From positions 2,976,001 to 3,040,000 of the forward strand of contig NZ_CP056087.1 in NCBI RefSeq assembly GCF_001839655.2: a stretch of DNA of 64,000 nucleotides. Direction: 5' to 3'. Positions 1-8,987 of this stretch are shown here, piece after piece. Numbering within the stretch: the first letter of the stretch is position 1; every line of letters begins with the position of its first letter. The translations under genes and the position numbers were made by a program. The notes beneath the pieces were generated by a model that did not search any database, was not told the origin of the DNA, and saw nothing but the letters and a program-made list of their open reading frames with translations. Source of the DNA: Pseudomonas argentinensis. Its GTDB lineage: Bacteria > Pseudomonadota > Gammaproteobacteria > Pseudomonadales > Pseudomonadaceae.

Positions 1-1
1 T

Positions 2-2377
2 GCCCAACTGCAGGTCAGCGACTTCGACCCCGCTTACTGGGTCGCCCAGTTGCCCGGGCGCATCGCGGGTCCGCTGCGCACTCAAGGGCAATTACTCGAC
101 GGGCGCCTGGAGTTGACCGGCGACCTCGATCTGCAAGGCCGTCTGCGTGGCCAGCCAACGCAGCTGCAGGCCAAGGTCGCAGGTGCCGGTGAGCGTTGGG
201 ATGTAAGCGCATTGAACATGCGTCTGGGCGACAACCGTATCGACGGCAGCGGCCAGCTGGATCAGCGCCTGCAGGGCCAGGTGCGCATCGCTCTCGATCG
301 GCTCGGTCAGTTGTGGCCGGGGCTGCAGGGGCAGGCCGCCGGGCGATTGAACCTGGCCGGCAGCCTGCAAGCCCCGCAAGGTACCTTCAGCCTCGATGGC
401 CAGGGCCTGGCATTCGAGGCAATGCGCCTGCGTCAGCTGGGCCTGGATGCCACGCTGGACGGCAACGGCCAGGCCAGGGTGCAGTTGCGCGGCCAGGGTA
501 TCGCCAGCGGCGACAGCCAGCTCGGCAACCTGACGGTCAATGGCACCGGCAACTCGCTTCAGCAACAGGTGGACCTCAGCCTGCAAGGGCCGCAATTGCA
601 GACCAGCCTGGCGCTCGATGGCACCCTGGAGCAGGGCAACTGGCGCGGTCGCCTGAGTCGCGTCGAGATACAGGCCGGCGGGCAGAACTGGCGGCTGCAG
701 GCACCGGCCTCGCTGGTGCGCCTGGCCAGCGGCGAGATCGACCTCGGCGCCCACTGCCTGCGCTCCGGCGCGGCCAGCCTGTGCGGCGAACAGCAGCGCC
801 TGCAGCCGGAACCGAAGATCCGTTATCGCCTCGCCGACTTTCCGCTCGACAGCCTGGCGCCGTGGTTTCCGGATGATTTCGCCTGGCAGGGCACCCTCGA
901 TGCCGACGTGCATCTGGATCTGCCGGCCGCAGGCCCCAGCGGGCGCGTGGTGGTGGATGCCGGCAGCGGCACCTGGCGCGTGCGCGACCAGGATCGATGG
1001 GTGGATTTCACCTACGACAGCTTGCGCCTGAGCAGCGAGCTGCGCCCGCAACGCATCGACACTGAGCTGAACCTGCGCGGCCCACGCATCGGCGAATTGT
1101 CGGTACAGGCGCAGCTCGACCCGCGCCCGGCGAACAAGCCCTTGTCCGGCCAGTTTCGCCTGGGCGGCCTCGACCTGGCCATTGCCCGGCCGTTCGTGCC
1201 CATGGTCGAGCGCCTGGCCGGGCAACTGAACGGTAGCGGCACGCTGTCCGGTGATCTGCTCAAGCCGTTGGTCAACGGCCAGCTGGCGCTCAGCGGCGGC
1301 GAACTCTCCGGTGGCGAACTGCCCACCCGTTTCGAGGACCTGGACGTTCGTGTGCTGATCGCCGGCGAAAGCCTGCAGCTCGACGGTGGCTGGCGCAGCG
1401 GCGAGCGAGGGCAGGGCACGCTCGACGGCGCGCTGGCCTGGGGCGGCCCGCTCAGCGGCAACCTGAACGTGCGGGGCAATCGCCTGCCGGTGACCGTCGA
1501 GCCCTATGCCGACCTGGAGGTCGAGCCGGACATGCAGGTGCGCCTGGCCGATGATCAGCTGTCGGTCAGTGGCAAGGTGTCGATTCCCCGCGGCAAGATC
1601 GTCGTTCGCGAGTTGCCGCCGTCCACCGTCAGAGTCTCCGACGACGCGGTGATCGTCGGTGCCGAGGCCCGCGAGCAGCAGCCGGTGGCGATCAGCATGG
1701 ATATCGATGTGGAGGTGGGCAGCGACAAGCTGACCTTCAGCGGCTTCGGGCTCAATGCCGAGCTGGCAGGCCGCGTTCATATCGGCGATGACCTGGATAC
1801 CCGCGGCGAGCTGAACCTCAACAAGGGCAACTTCCGCGGCTATGGCCAGCGCCTGACCATCCGCCGTGCGCGCCTGCTGTTCGCCGGGCCCATCGATCAA
1901 CCCTTCCTGGACATCGAGGCGATCCGCAAGGTCGACGACGTGGTGGCCGGGCTGCGCCTGACCGGCAGTGCCGACCAGCCGCGCACCGAGGTGTTCTCCG
2001 AGCCGGCCATGAGCCAGGAACAGGCGCTGTCCTATCTGGTACTGGGCCGGCCGCTGTCGACCGGCAGCGAGGACAACAACATGCTTGCCCAGGCCGCGCT
2101 GGCACTCGGCGTCGCGGGCAGTTCCGGAGTCACCGGCTCGGTGGCGCAAAGCCTGGGCATTCAGGACTTCCAGCTGGACACCGACGGCAGCGGCCGTAGC
2201 ACCAGCGTGGTGGCCAGCGGCAACCTGTCCGAGCGCCTGAGCCTGCGTTACGGGGTCGGCGTGTTCGAGCCGGTCAATACCGTGGCGCTGCGTTATGCCC
2301 TGACCCGCCGCCTGTACCTGGAGGCGGCGAGCGGCCTGGCCAGTTCTCTGGACCTGTTCTACAAGCGGGATTTCTAG
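2..2377 (+). CDS. tamB: Translocation and assembly module protein TamB, C-terminal part (5' truncated by window edge)
   Basis: The reading frame is open from base 2, so the N-terminus lies outside the window; 791 codons are visible. The visible part is a long run of alternating polar and hydrophobic beta-strand segments rich in L-x-G and G-x-L, ending in the conserved TamB/DUF490 C-terminal domain (roughly the last 300 residues). The chain ends FYKRDF with a terminal Phe, as in this family. TamB is an inner-membrane-anchored periplasmic bridge; with the Omp85 protein TamA it works in outer-membrane protein assembly and lipid transport between the membranes. tamA would be expected just upstream, out of view. 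The next gene, tpx, has its own leader and is probably a separate unit. Confidence 0.92.
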   Translation, partial: AQLQVSDFDPAYWVAQLPGRIAGPLRTQGQLLDGRLELTGDLDLQGRLRGQPTQLQAKVAGAGERWDVSALNMRLGDNRIDGSGQLDQRLQGQVRIALDRLGQLWPGLQGQAAGRLNLAGSLQAPQGTFSLDGQGLAFEAMRLRQLGLDATLDGNGQARVQLRGQGIASGDSQLGNLTVNGTGNSLQQQVDLSLQGPQLQTSLALDGTLEQGNWRGRLSRVEIQAGGQNWRLQAPASLVRLASGEIDLGAHCLRSGAASLCGEQQRLQPEPKIRYRLADFPLDSLAPWFPDDFAWQGTLDADVHLDLPAAGPSGRVVVDAGSGTWRVRDQDRWVDFTYDSLRLSSELRPQRIDTELNLRGPRIGELSVQAQLDPRPANKPLSGQFRLGGLDLAIARPFVPMVERLAGQLNGSGTLSGDLLKPLVNGQLALSGGELSGGELPTRFEDLDVRVLIAGESLQLDGGWRSGERGQGTLDGALAWGGPLSGNLNVRGNRLPVTVEPYADLEVEPDMQVRLADDQLSVSGKVSIPRGKIVVRELPPSTVRVSDDAVIVGAEAREQQPVAISMDIDVEVGSDKLTFSGFGLNAELAGRVHIGDDLDTRGELNLNKGNFRGYGQRLTIRRARLLFAGPIDQPFLDIEAIRKVDDVVAGLRLTGSADQPRTEVFSEPAMSQEQALSYLVLGRPLSTGSEDNNMLAQAALALGVAGSSGVTGSVAQSLGIQDFQLDTDGSGRSTSVVASGNLSERLSLRYGVGVFEPVNTVALRYALTRRLYLEAASGLASSLDLFYKRDF

Positions 2378-2415
2378 GCCTGACCGGAGGCGGCCGGCAG
2401 CGCCGAGATAAGCGT

Positions 2416-2443
2416 TTGCGGGCCGCGTCGACTGGCGTAGGAT
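2416..2443 (+). promoter_or_regulatory. Candidate sigma70 promoter of tpx
   Basis: TTGCGG at 2416-2421 and TAGGAT at 2438-2443 are separated by 16 bases, about 45 bases before the tpx start codon. The -35 and spacing are reasonable and the -10 is weak, so this is only a candidate. Confidence 0.35.
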
Positions 2444-2487
2444 GACCGTTCCTGCGTGTTTTCACCCATCAAGAGAAGGATTGTTTC

Positions 2488-2988
2488 ATGGCACAAGTAA
2501 CCCTGCGCGGTAACCCGGTTGACGTCGATGGCCAACTGCCGCAAGTCGGTCAGCAAGCGCCGGCGTTCACCCTGGTCGGTGCTGGCCTGGCCGACGTGAG
2601 CCTGAGCAGCCTGGCGGGCAAGCGCAAAGTGCTGAACATTTTCCCAAGCGTCGATACCCCGACCTGCGCCACCTCGGTGCGCAAGTTCAACGCCGAAGCC
2701 AGCCAGCTGGCCAATACCGCCGTGCTGTGCATCTCCGCTGACCTGCCGTTCGCCCAGGCGCGCTTCTGCGGCGCCGAAGGCCTGGAGAATGTCATTAATC
2801 TGTCGACCATGCGCGGCGCCGCCTTCCTCAAGGACTACGGTGTGGCCCTGAGCTCCGGCCCGCTGGCTGGCGTGGCCGCCCGCGCCGTGGTGGTGCTGGA
2901 TGAGCACGACAAGGTGCTGCACAGCGAGCTGGTCGGCGAAATCGCTGACGAGCCAGACTACGACGCTGCCCTGGCTGCGCTGAGGTAA
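2488..2988 (+). CDS. tpx: Thiol peroxidase Tpx (atypical 2-Cys peroxiredoxin)
   Basis: A 166-residue protein, the usual length for bacterial Tpx. It reduces hydrogen peroxide and organic hydroperoxides using thioredoxin. The peroxidatic cysteine is Cys60 in the VDTPTC motif, and the resolving cysteine is Cys94 in ARFCGAEG, the spacing of atypical 2-Cys peroxiredoxins. Cys81 is a third cysteine, also found in relatives. The start is backed by AGAAGGA at 2473-2479, eight bases ahead of the ATG. The gene is a single unit with its own terminator at 3006-3035. No OxyR site was recognised. Confidence 0.96.
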   Translation: MAQVTLRGNPVDVDGQLPQVGQQAPAFTLVGAGLADVSLSSLAGKRKVLNIFPSVDTPTCATSVRKFNAEASQLANTAVLCISADLPFAQARFCGAEGLENVINLSTMRGAAFLKDYGVALSSGPLAGVAARAVVVLDEHDKVLHSELVGEIADEPDYDAALAALR

Positions 2989-3005
2989 GCCACCCGCGCT
3001 ACCCG

Positions 3006-3038
3006 AAACGGCCTGCCTTGCGCAGGCCGTTTTCGTTT
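3006..3038 (+). terminator. Rho-independent terminator of tpx
   Basis: An 11-bp perfect stem (AAACGGCCTGC, 3006-3016, with its complement at 3022-3032) and a 5-base loop run into TTTTCGTTTC. It lies 18 bases after the tpx stop and just before the 3' end of the convergent LysR gene. Confidence 0.88.
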
Positions 3039-3045
3039 CAGCGGG

Positions 3046-3987
3046 TCATTTGTTCAAGGCCGCGGTGACCAGCCGGCGCAGGCGGTTGGCCACCGGCGAC
3101 AGTTCGCGGCCTTTGACCAGCAAGAGGTAGTAGGGCGACATCTCGATGGTCATGTTCAGCGGCAGCACCTTGAGCCGGGCGCCGACCTGATCGCCGAGCA
3201 GCAGGTCCGGGACCTCGCTGGCCAAGGGCGCGATGGCCGATGACGACACCAGGATGGCGATCATCGCCAGCAGCGAGGTGGTGTTGGTGATATTGGTCGG
3301 CAATGGTGCGCCGGCACTCAGAAACGCCGTTTCCATCGCCTCGCGGATCGGCGCCCGATGGCTCTGCATCACCCACTCGTAGTTCGACAGATCGCGCAGC
3401 GTCACCTGGTCGACGTTGGCCAGGGGATGATCCTGGCGCACGATCAGCTTGAGGGTTTCGGTGCGCGCCGGGTAGATCTCGAAATCCGCCGGGTTGACGC
3501 CGCGGGGCAGGCGGGCCAGTACGAAATCGTTCTTGCCGCTCGCCAGGTCATGCACCAGTTCATCACTGGCGGCCACGTTGACGTGCACATCGGCGCGCGG
3601 CGAAATCGCCTTGAGCTGGCGAATCGCCGGAATCACGAAACCCACCGCTGCCCCCGTGACGGCGCCGACCGTGGTCATGCCGCCTTCGCCGCGCTTGAGC
3701 TCCTCGACGTCCTGGGCCAGGTCGCGCAGCTCCACCAGCATGTTGTGCGCGCGGCGGGCCAGCGCCCGGCCGATCAGCGTCGGCAGCATGCCCTTGGCAT
3801 GGCGTTCGAACAGCCGGGCGCCCAGGGTGTGTTCGATATCGGCCAGCATGCGCGAGGCGGCGGGCTGGGTGACGGTCAGCTCGTCGGCAGCCAGGCCGAG
3901 CTGCCCATGCTCGGCGATGGCGGCGATCAGCCGTAGCTGGGGAATCTTCAAGTGACGGGCAATGCCGATGTCCATGACGGTGCTCAT
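3046..3987 (-). CDS. gbpR: LysR-family regulator, GbpR-like, of the sugar importer
   Basis: A 313-residue LysR-type protein with an N-terminal winged helix (QLGLAADELTVTQPAASRML region, about residues 26-50) followed by a periplasmic-binding-like effector domain. It matches the GbpR family, which in Agrobacterium controls the galactose/arabinose binding protein ChvE. Here it is divergent from a chvE homologue at 4200, the same arrangement. The frame also has ATGs at 4038 and 3975. I chose 3987 because starting at 4038 would put the CCAATATTGG palindrome directly on the ribosome-binding region; no start has a good Shine-Dalgarno, so the N-terminus is uncertain by up to 17 residues. Sugar-responsive control of the divergent operon is inferred. 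Confidence 0.85.
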   Translation of the reverse strand: MSTVMDIGIARHLKIPQLRLIAAIAEHGQLGLAADELTVTQPAASRMLADIEHTLGARLFERHAKGMLPTLIGRALARRAHNMLVELRDLAQDVEELKRGEGGMTTVGAVTGAAVGFVIPAIRQLKAISPRADVHVNVAASDELVHDLASGKNDFVLARLPRGVNPADFEIYPARTETLKLIVRQDHPLANVDQVTLRDLSNYEWVMQSHRAPIREAMETAFLSAGAPLPTNITNTTSLLAMIAILVSSSAIAPLASEVPDLLLGDQVGARLKVLPLNMTIEMSPYYLLLVKGRELSPVANRLRRLVTAALNK

Positions 3988-4040
3988 TGTTGTCGTTATG
4001 CGCCGAGTGTGCGCCTTGAACAGCGGCCTGTCGATCATGG

Positions 4041-4060
4041 TATGCCAATATTGGTATGCC
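4041..4060. promoter_or_regulatory. Candidate LysR operator between gbpR-like gene and chvE
   Basis: GGTATGCC occurs twice as a direct repeat (4039-4046 and 4053-4060). Between the copies the bases form a perfect 10-bp palindrome CCAATATTGG at 4045-4054, flanked by TAT/ATA-like bases. A short A/T-centred palindrome in a divergent LysR intergenic region is the usual kind of LysR box; binding is inferred. Confidence 0.45.
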
Positions 4061-4137
4061 GTTGCGCGAAATATGAATTTGCTTGATATGGGGGTGTGCT
4101 TCTATCGTCAGGGCTGCTTTGAGCTCTTCGTTGCCCG

Positions 4138-4149
4138 AACAACAATAAT
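4138..4149 (+). promoter_or_regulatory. CA motif (AAYAAYAA type) in chvE leader, possible Hfq/Crc site
   Basis: AACAACAATAAT is a run of four AAY triplets about 50 bases before the chvE start codon. Hfq with Crc represses translation of catabolic mRNAs in Pseudomonas by binding such A-rich triplet repeats. The match is clear, but it is farther from the ribosome-binding site than in many characterised targets. Confidence 0.45.
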
Positions 4150-4199
4150 CGCGATGTCGCGCGTTCCTGAGCGCGCCAGGCGTCGCCAGGAGAAGCTGA

Positions 4200-5264
4200 A
4201 TGAACACAGTCCGTAAACTCGTGGCCGCCATGGCCATGGGCGCCACCCTGGTAAGCGCCGCTTCCGTCGGTGCTGCCGAGAAAGGCTTCGTGGGTATCGC
4301 CATGCCGACCAAGTCGTCCGCCCGCTGGATCGACGACGGCAACAACATGGTCAAGCAGCTGGAGAAAGCCGGCTACAAGGCCGACCTGCAGTACGCCGAA
4401 GACGACATTCCCACCCAGGTCTCGCAGATCGAGAACATGATGGTCAAGGGCGTCAACGTCCTGGTCATCGCCGCCATTGACGGCACCACCCTGACCAACG
4501 CCCTGGAAAACGCCAATGCCGCGGACATCAAGGTGATCGCCTACGACCGTCTGATCCGCGACAGCGAATACGTCGACTACTACGCCACATTCGACAACAC
4601 CAAGGTCGGCGTGCTGCAGGCCGAATCCCTGGTCAAGGGCATGCAGGCGCGCGGCAAGGGTCCGTACAACGTCGAGCTGTTCGGTGGCTCGCCGGACGAC
4701 AACAACGCCTACTTCTTCTACAACGGCGCCATGTCGGTGCTGCAGCCGCTGATCGACAAGGGCGAGATCAAGATCCTCTCCGGGCAGACCGGCATGGGCA
4801 AGGTCGGCACCCTGCGCTGGGACGGCGCTACCGCCCAGGCGCGCATGGACAACCTGCTGTCCGCCAACTACACCAAGGAACGCCTCGACGGCGTGCTGTC
4901 GCCCTATGACGGCATCTCCATTGGCGTGCTGTCGTCCCTCAAAGGCGTCGGTTACGGCTCCGGCGACATGCCGATGCCGATCGTCACCGGCCAGGATTCG
5001 GAAGTGCCGTCGGTTAAATCGATCCTCGCCGGCGAGCAGTATTCGTCGATCTTCAAGGACACCCGCCAGCTCGCCGAAGTGACCGTCGGCATGGTCAAGG
5101 CGCTGCTCGAAGGCAGCGAGCCGCAGATCAACGACACCAAGACCTATGACAACGGCAAGAAGGTGGTGCCGGCGTACCTGCTGCAGCCGGTCACGGTCGA
5201 CAAGAGCAACTGGGAAAAGGTGCTGATCGACAGCGGCTACTACACCAAGAACCAGGTCCAGTAA
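4200..5264 (+). CDS. chvE: ChvE-type sugar-binding protein of a multiple-monosaccharide ABC importer
   Basis: A 354-residue periplasmic binding protein with a signal peptide (hydrophobic core about residues 8-22, cleavage near Ala25/Ala26) and a type-I periplasmic-binding fold (sugar-binding family of ribose and galactose binding proteins). Its overall sequence and length match ChvE, which binds arabinose, galactose, glucose and related aldoses; the family name is certain, the exact ligand is inferred. AGGAG at 4188-4192 supports the ATG. It is the first gene of a run with gguA and gguB and, downstream, sugar-acid catabolic enzymes. The 160-base gap to the divergent LysR gene carries a palindrome and a CA motif. 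Confidence 0.93.
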   Translation: MNTVRKLVAAMAMGATLVSAASVGAAEKGFVGIAMPTKSSARWIDDGNNMVKQLEKAGYKADLQYAEDDIPTQVSQIENMMVKGVNVLVIAAIDGTTLTNALENANAADIKVIAYDRLIRDSEYVDYYATFDNTKVGVLQAESLVKGMQARGKGPYNVELFGGSPDDNNAYFFYNGAMSVLQPLIDKGEIKILSGQTGMGKVGTLRWDGATAQARMDNLLSANYTKERLDGVLSPYDGISIGVLSSLKGVGYGSGDMPMPIVTGQDSEVPSVKSILAGEQYSSIFKDTRQLAEVTVGMVKALLEGSEPQINDTKTYDNGKKVVPAYLLQPVTVDKSNWEKVLIDSGYYTKNQVQ

Positions 5265-5370
5265 GCACGCCCCCGCCGGCAGCCAGGCGCTGCCGGCCAT
5301 CCACCTCCTCGTTTACCTGAGCATGGCGCGCCCGCTGCGGTTGGCGCGTGCCTTGCGGATGGATAAAGCC

Positions 5371-6897
5371 ATGCAGCAAGACATCATTCTGGAAATGCGC
5401 GGCATCACCAAGACGTTCCCGGGCGTGAAGGCGCTCAACAACGTCAACCTCAAGGTGCGCCGCGGCGAGATCCATGCCCTGTGCGGCGAGAACGGCGCCG
5501 GCAAATCGACCCTGATGAAGGTGCTCAGCGGCGTCTACCCCCACGGCAGCTACGACGGCGAGATCGTCTACGAAGGCAAGCCGCTGGCTTGCAGCGGCAT
5601 TCGCGACAGCGAGCGCGAAGGCATCATCATCATCCACCAGGAGCTGGCGCTGGTGCCGCTCTTGTCCATCGCCGAGAACCTGTTTCTCGGCAACGAGATC
5701 GCCAGCAACGGGGTGATCGACTGGCCCGAGGTGTATCAGCGCACCGAAGGGCTGCTCAACAAGGTCGGCCTCGACGAGGTGGCCACCACGCCGGTCGAGA
5801 AGCTCGGCGTCGGCAAGCAGCAATTGGTGGAGATCGCCAAGGCGCTGGCCAAGGACGTCAAGCTGCTGATTCTCGACGAGCCCACCGCAGCGCTGCAGGA
5901 GAACGACAGCCAGAAGCTGCTCGACCTGCTACTGGAGTTCCGCGCCCAGGGCATTTCCTCGATCCTGATTTCCCACAAGCTCAATGAAGTCAGCCGCGTT
6001 GCCGACAGCATCACCGTGCTGCGCGACGGCGCCTCGGTGAGCAGCATGGATTGCCACACCGAAGAAGTCAGCGAGGAAACCATCATCCGCGGCATGGTCG
6101 GCCGCGACATGGAAAACCGTTACCCCGAGCGTACGCCACAGATCGGCGAAACCCTGCTGGAAATTCGCGACTGGAACGTCTGGCACCCCGAGTCGGCTTC
6201 CCGGCAAATGATCCGCAACGTTAACCTGCGCGTGGCCGCTGGCGAGGTGGTCGGTATCGCCGGGCTGATGGGGGCAGGGCGCACCGAGCTGGCCATGAGC
6301 GTGTTCGGCAGGAGCTACGGGCGCAACATTTCCGGCTCCGTGCACCTGCGCGGCCAGCAAATCGACGTGTCTACCGTGCGCCGCGCCGTCGACAACGGCA
6401 TCGCCTACGTCACCGAGGACCGCAAGGCCCTGGGCCTGGTGCTCGACGAAAGCATCCTGTGCAACACCACCCTGGCCAACCTGCCGGGGGTGTCCAGCCA
6501 TGGGGTGATCGACGAGCACGAGGAACGCCGCGTTGCCGAGCAGTACCGCGAGGCGCTGCATATCCGCACGCCCGGGGTGTTCCAGAAGGTGCTCAACCTG
6601 TCCGGCGGCAACCAGCAGAAGGTGGTGCTCAGCAAATGGCTGTTCGCCAAACCCGAGGTGCTGATTCTCGACGAGCCCACCCGCGGCATCGACGTCGGGG
6701 CCAAGTTCGAGATCTACAGCCTGATCAACCAGCTCGCCGCCGACGGCAAGGGCGTGATCATCATCTCGTCGGAGATGCCTGAGCTTTTGGGCATGTGCGA
6801 CCGCATCTACGTAATGAACGAAGGCGCCTTCCTGGGCGAACTGGCACGTGAAGAGGCGAGCCAGGAAAAGATCATGTCGATGATCGTCAAGGCGTGA
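5371..6897 (+). CDS. gguA: GguA-type sugar ABC importer ATPase (two fused ATP-binding domains)
   Basis: A 508-residue tandem ATPase of the RbsA/MglA/GguA class that energises uptake through GguB. Domain 1 has Walker [10 protein letters not shown] (about residues 39-47), an unusual signature LGVGKQQ near 145 and Walker [12 protein letters not shown]. Domain 2 has a degenerate Walker A GLMGAGRT near 298, a good signature LSGGNQQK near 409 and [10 protein letters not shown]. One degenerate site is normal for this class. Upstream ATGs exist in frame at 5323 and 5359; 5371 gives the family-like MQQDIILEM start with GGATGG eight bases ahead. The stop overlaps an in-frame GTG ahead of gguB, so the two genes are closely coupled. 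Confidence 0.93.
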   Translation: MQQDIILEMRGITKTFPGVKALNNVNLKVRRGEIHALCGENGAGKSTLMKVLSGVYPHGSYDGEIVYEGKPLACSGIRDSEREGIIIIHQELALVPLLSIAENLFLGNEIASNGVIDWPEVYQRTEGLLNKVGLDEVATTPVEKLGVGKQQLVEIAKALAKDVKLLILDEPTAALQENDSQKLLDLLLEFRAQGISSILISHKLNEVSRVADSITVLRDGASVSSMDCHTEEVSEETIIRGMVGRDMENRYPERTPQIGETLLEIRDWNVWHPESASRQMIRNVNLRVAAGEVVGIAGLMGAGRTELAMSVFGRSYGRNISGSVHLRGQQIDVSTVRRAVDNGIAYVTEDRKALGLVLDESILCNTTLANLPGVSSHGVIDEHEERRVAEQYREALHIRTPGVFQKVLNLSGGNQQKVVLSKWLFAKPEVLILDEPTRGIDVGAKFEIYSLINQLAADGKGVIIISSEMPELLGMCDRIYVMNEGAFLGELAREEASQEKIMSMIVKA

Positions 6898-6911
6898 GCG
6901 AGGACAACGCA

Positions 6912-8114
6912 ATGGAAACCAACAACCAAACCGCCCAAACCCAGCAGGCGCGACCCTCTCTGCTGGGGCACATGAAGAGCCATATCCGCGACTACGGCAT
7001 GCTGCTGACTCTGGTGGTCATCATGGCGCTGTTCGAGGTGCTCACCGATGGCACGCTGATGCGCCCGGTGAACCTCACCAACCTGCTGCTGCAGAACAGC
7101 TACATCATCATCATGGCCTTGGGCATGCTGCTGGTGATCGTCTCCGGGCACATCGACCTGTCGGTGGGCTCGGTGGTCGGTTTCGTCGGCGCCGCCGCGG
7201 CGGTGATGATGGTGCAGTGGGGCTGGTCCACCTCGCTGGTGGTACCCGTGTGCCTGCTGATGGGCTGCCTGATCGGCGCGGCCCAGGGCTACTGGATCGC
7301 TTACTGGCAGATCCCCTCGTTCATCGTCACCCTGGCCGGCATGCTGGTGTTTCGTGGCCTGACCCTGGCAGTGCTCGATGGCCAGTCGATCGGCCCGTTC
7401 TCCAGCAGCTTCCAGCTGATGAGCAACGGCTTCATCCCGGACATCTTCGGCGTCAAGCGGCCCAACGTGACCGCCATCGTGCTCGGTGTGTTCGCTGCCG
7501 GGCTGATCATCTACCTGGCGGTGCGCGGCCGTCGCCGCGCCAAGCGCTATGGCATCGTCGATGAGCCGGCGCCGTTCTTCGTTGCCAAGAACCTGCTGAT
7601 CGCCGGCGCCATCGTCTACATCGCCTACCTGCTGGCCACTTACCGCGGCCTGCCCAACGTGCTGATCATCATGGCCATGCTGATCAGCGCCTATACCTTC
7701 CTGACCAACCGCACCACCCTGGGCCGACGTATCTACGCCATCGGCGGCAACGTCAAGGCGGCCAAGCTGTCGGGCATCAACACCGAGCGCCTGACCTTCT
7801 TCGCCTTCGTCAACATGGGCATGCTCGCCGCCCTGGCCGGGCTGATCTTCGCCGCACGTCTGAACACCGCCACGCCCAAGGCCGGCGTGTCCTTCGAGCT
7901 GGACGTGATCGCTGCGGTGTTCATCGGCGGTGCGTCGATGTCCGGCGGCGTCGGCAAGATCATCGGCGCGGTGATCGGCGCCCTGATCATGGGGGTGATG
8001 AACAACGGCATGTCGATCCTCGGCATCGGCATCGAATGGCAGCAGGTGATCAAGGGGCTGGTGCTGCTGGCCGCGGTGATCTTTGACGTGGTGAACAAGA
8101 GCAAGTCCCGTTAA
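6912..8114 (+). CDS. gguB: GguB-type sugar ABC importer permease
   Basis: A 400-residue inner-membrane permease of the BPD_transp_2 (RbsC/MglC/XylH) family with about ten hydrophobic spans and the conserved GHIDLSVGSVVGF segment in the first third. Together with GguA and ChvE it completes a monosaccharide importer. An in-frame GTG at 6894 overlaps the gguA stop, but the ATG at 6912 has GAGG eight bases before it and is preferred. About 90 bases separate its stop from the dehydrogenase gene, so transport and catabolic genes may be one transcript. Confidence 0.93.
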   Translation: METNNQTAQTQQARPSLLGHMKSHIRDYGMLLTLVVIMALFEVLTDGTLMRPVNLTNLLLQNSYIIIMALGMLLVIVSGHIDLSVGSVVGFVGAAAAVMMVQWGWSTSLVVPVCLLMGCLIGAAQGYWIAYWQIPSFIVTLAGMLVFRGLTLAVLDGQSIGPFSSSFQLMSNGFIPDIFGVKRPNVTAIVLGVFAAGLIIYLAVRGRRRAKRYGIVDEPAPFFVAKNLLIAGAIVYIAYLLATYRGLPNVLIIMAMLISAYTFLTNRTTLGRRIYAIGGNVKAAKLSGINTERLTFFAFVNMGMLAALAGLIFAARLNTATPKAGVSFELDVIAAVFIGGASMSGGVGKIIGAVIGALIMGVMNNGMSILGIGIEWQQVIKGLVLLAAVIFDVVNKSKSR

Positions 8115-8204
8115 GGCATGCCCAGTCGCCGCCACCATCTTTCCGCAGTACCGCGCGCGCCAGGCACAGCCGGGCGCCGCGGGATGAACACGAGGTAACA
8201 GGCC

Positions 8205-8987
8205 ATGAACAGCCACAATCAACCCTCAGGCAAGGCGGTGTACGCCGACCTGGCCGGGCGCACCGTGCTGATTTCCGGTGGCGCCACCGGCATCGGCCGC
8301 GCGCTGGTCACGGCGTTTGCCAAGCAGGGCGCACGTACCGCCTTCGTCGATATCGACGACAAGCACGGCAAGGCCCTGGCCAGCGAGCTGAGCGAGGCGG
8401 GGCACCAGGTGCTTTTCCTGCGCTGCGACATCACCGACGTGAAGGCCTACCAGGCGGCCATTCACAAGGTCGCCGAACGGTTCGGGCCGATCACCGCGCT
8501 GCTCAACAACGCCGCCAACGACGTGCGCCACGCCCTGGATTCGATCAGCGTCGAGCGTTTCGACGAGCTGATTGCCGTCAACCTGCGCCACGCCACCTTC
8601 GCCACCCAGGCGGTGGTGCCGATGATGCGCCAGGCCGGCGGCGGCGCGATCATCAACTTCGGCTCGGTGGGCTGGATGATGGCCTCGGCCGGCTACCCGG
8701 TGTATGCGGCGAGCAAGGCCGCCACCCACGGCCTGACCCGAGGCCTGGCGCGGGAGCTGGGCAAGGAGCGGATTCGCGTCAACACCCTGGTGCCCGGCTG
8801 GGTAATGACCGACAAGCAGCTTGCCATGTGGGTCGACGAAACGGCCAAGGAGCAGATTCGCCAGAACCAGTGCATGCCCGGCCAGTTGCTGCCCGAGCAT
8901 ATCGCCGACATGGCGCTGTTCCTGGCATCCGATGCGGCGGCCATGTGCACCGCGCAGAATTTCATCGTTGATGGAGGTTGGGTATGA
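8205..8987 (+). CDS. SDR-family NAD(P)-dependent sugar dehydrogenase
   Basis: A 260-residue classical short-chain dehydrogenase. Visible motifs are the cofactor-binding GGATGIG (25-31), NNAA (101-104), catalytic Ser154, and Tyr167 with Lys171 in YAASK. Family members oxidise aldoses such as galactose, arabinose or fucose at C1 to the lactone. Position between a ChvE-type importer and a sugar-acid dehydratase makes galactose or arabinose 1-dehydrogenase the likely role; substrate and cofactor choice are inference. GAGGTAAC precedes the ATG. Its stop shares ATGA with the next gene start, so the two are translationally coupled. Confidence 0.85.
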   Translation: MNSHNQPSGKAVYADLAGRTVLISGGATGIGRALVTAFAKQGARTAFVDIDDKHGKALASELSEAGHQVLFLRCDITDVKAYQAAIHKVAERFGPITALLNNAANDVRHALDSISVERFDELIAVNLRHATFATQAVVPMMRQAGGGAIINFGSVGWMMASAGYPVYAASKAATHGLTRGLARELGKERIRVNTLVPGWVMTDKQLAMWVDETAKEQIRQNQCMPGQLLPEHIADMALFLASDAAAMCTAQNFIVDGGWV

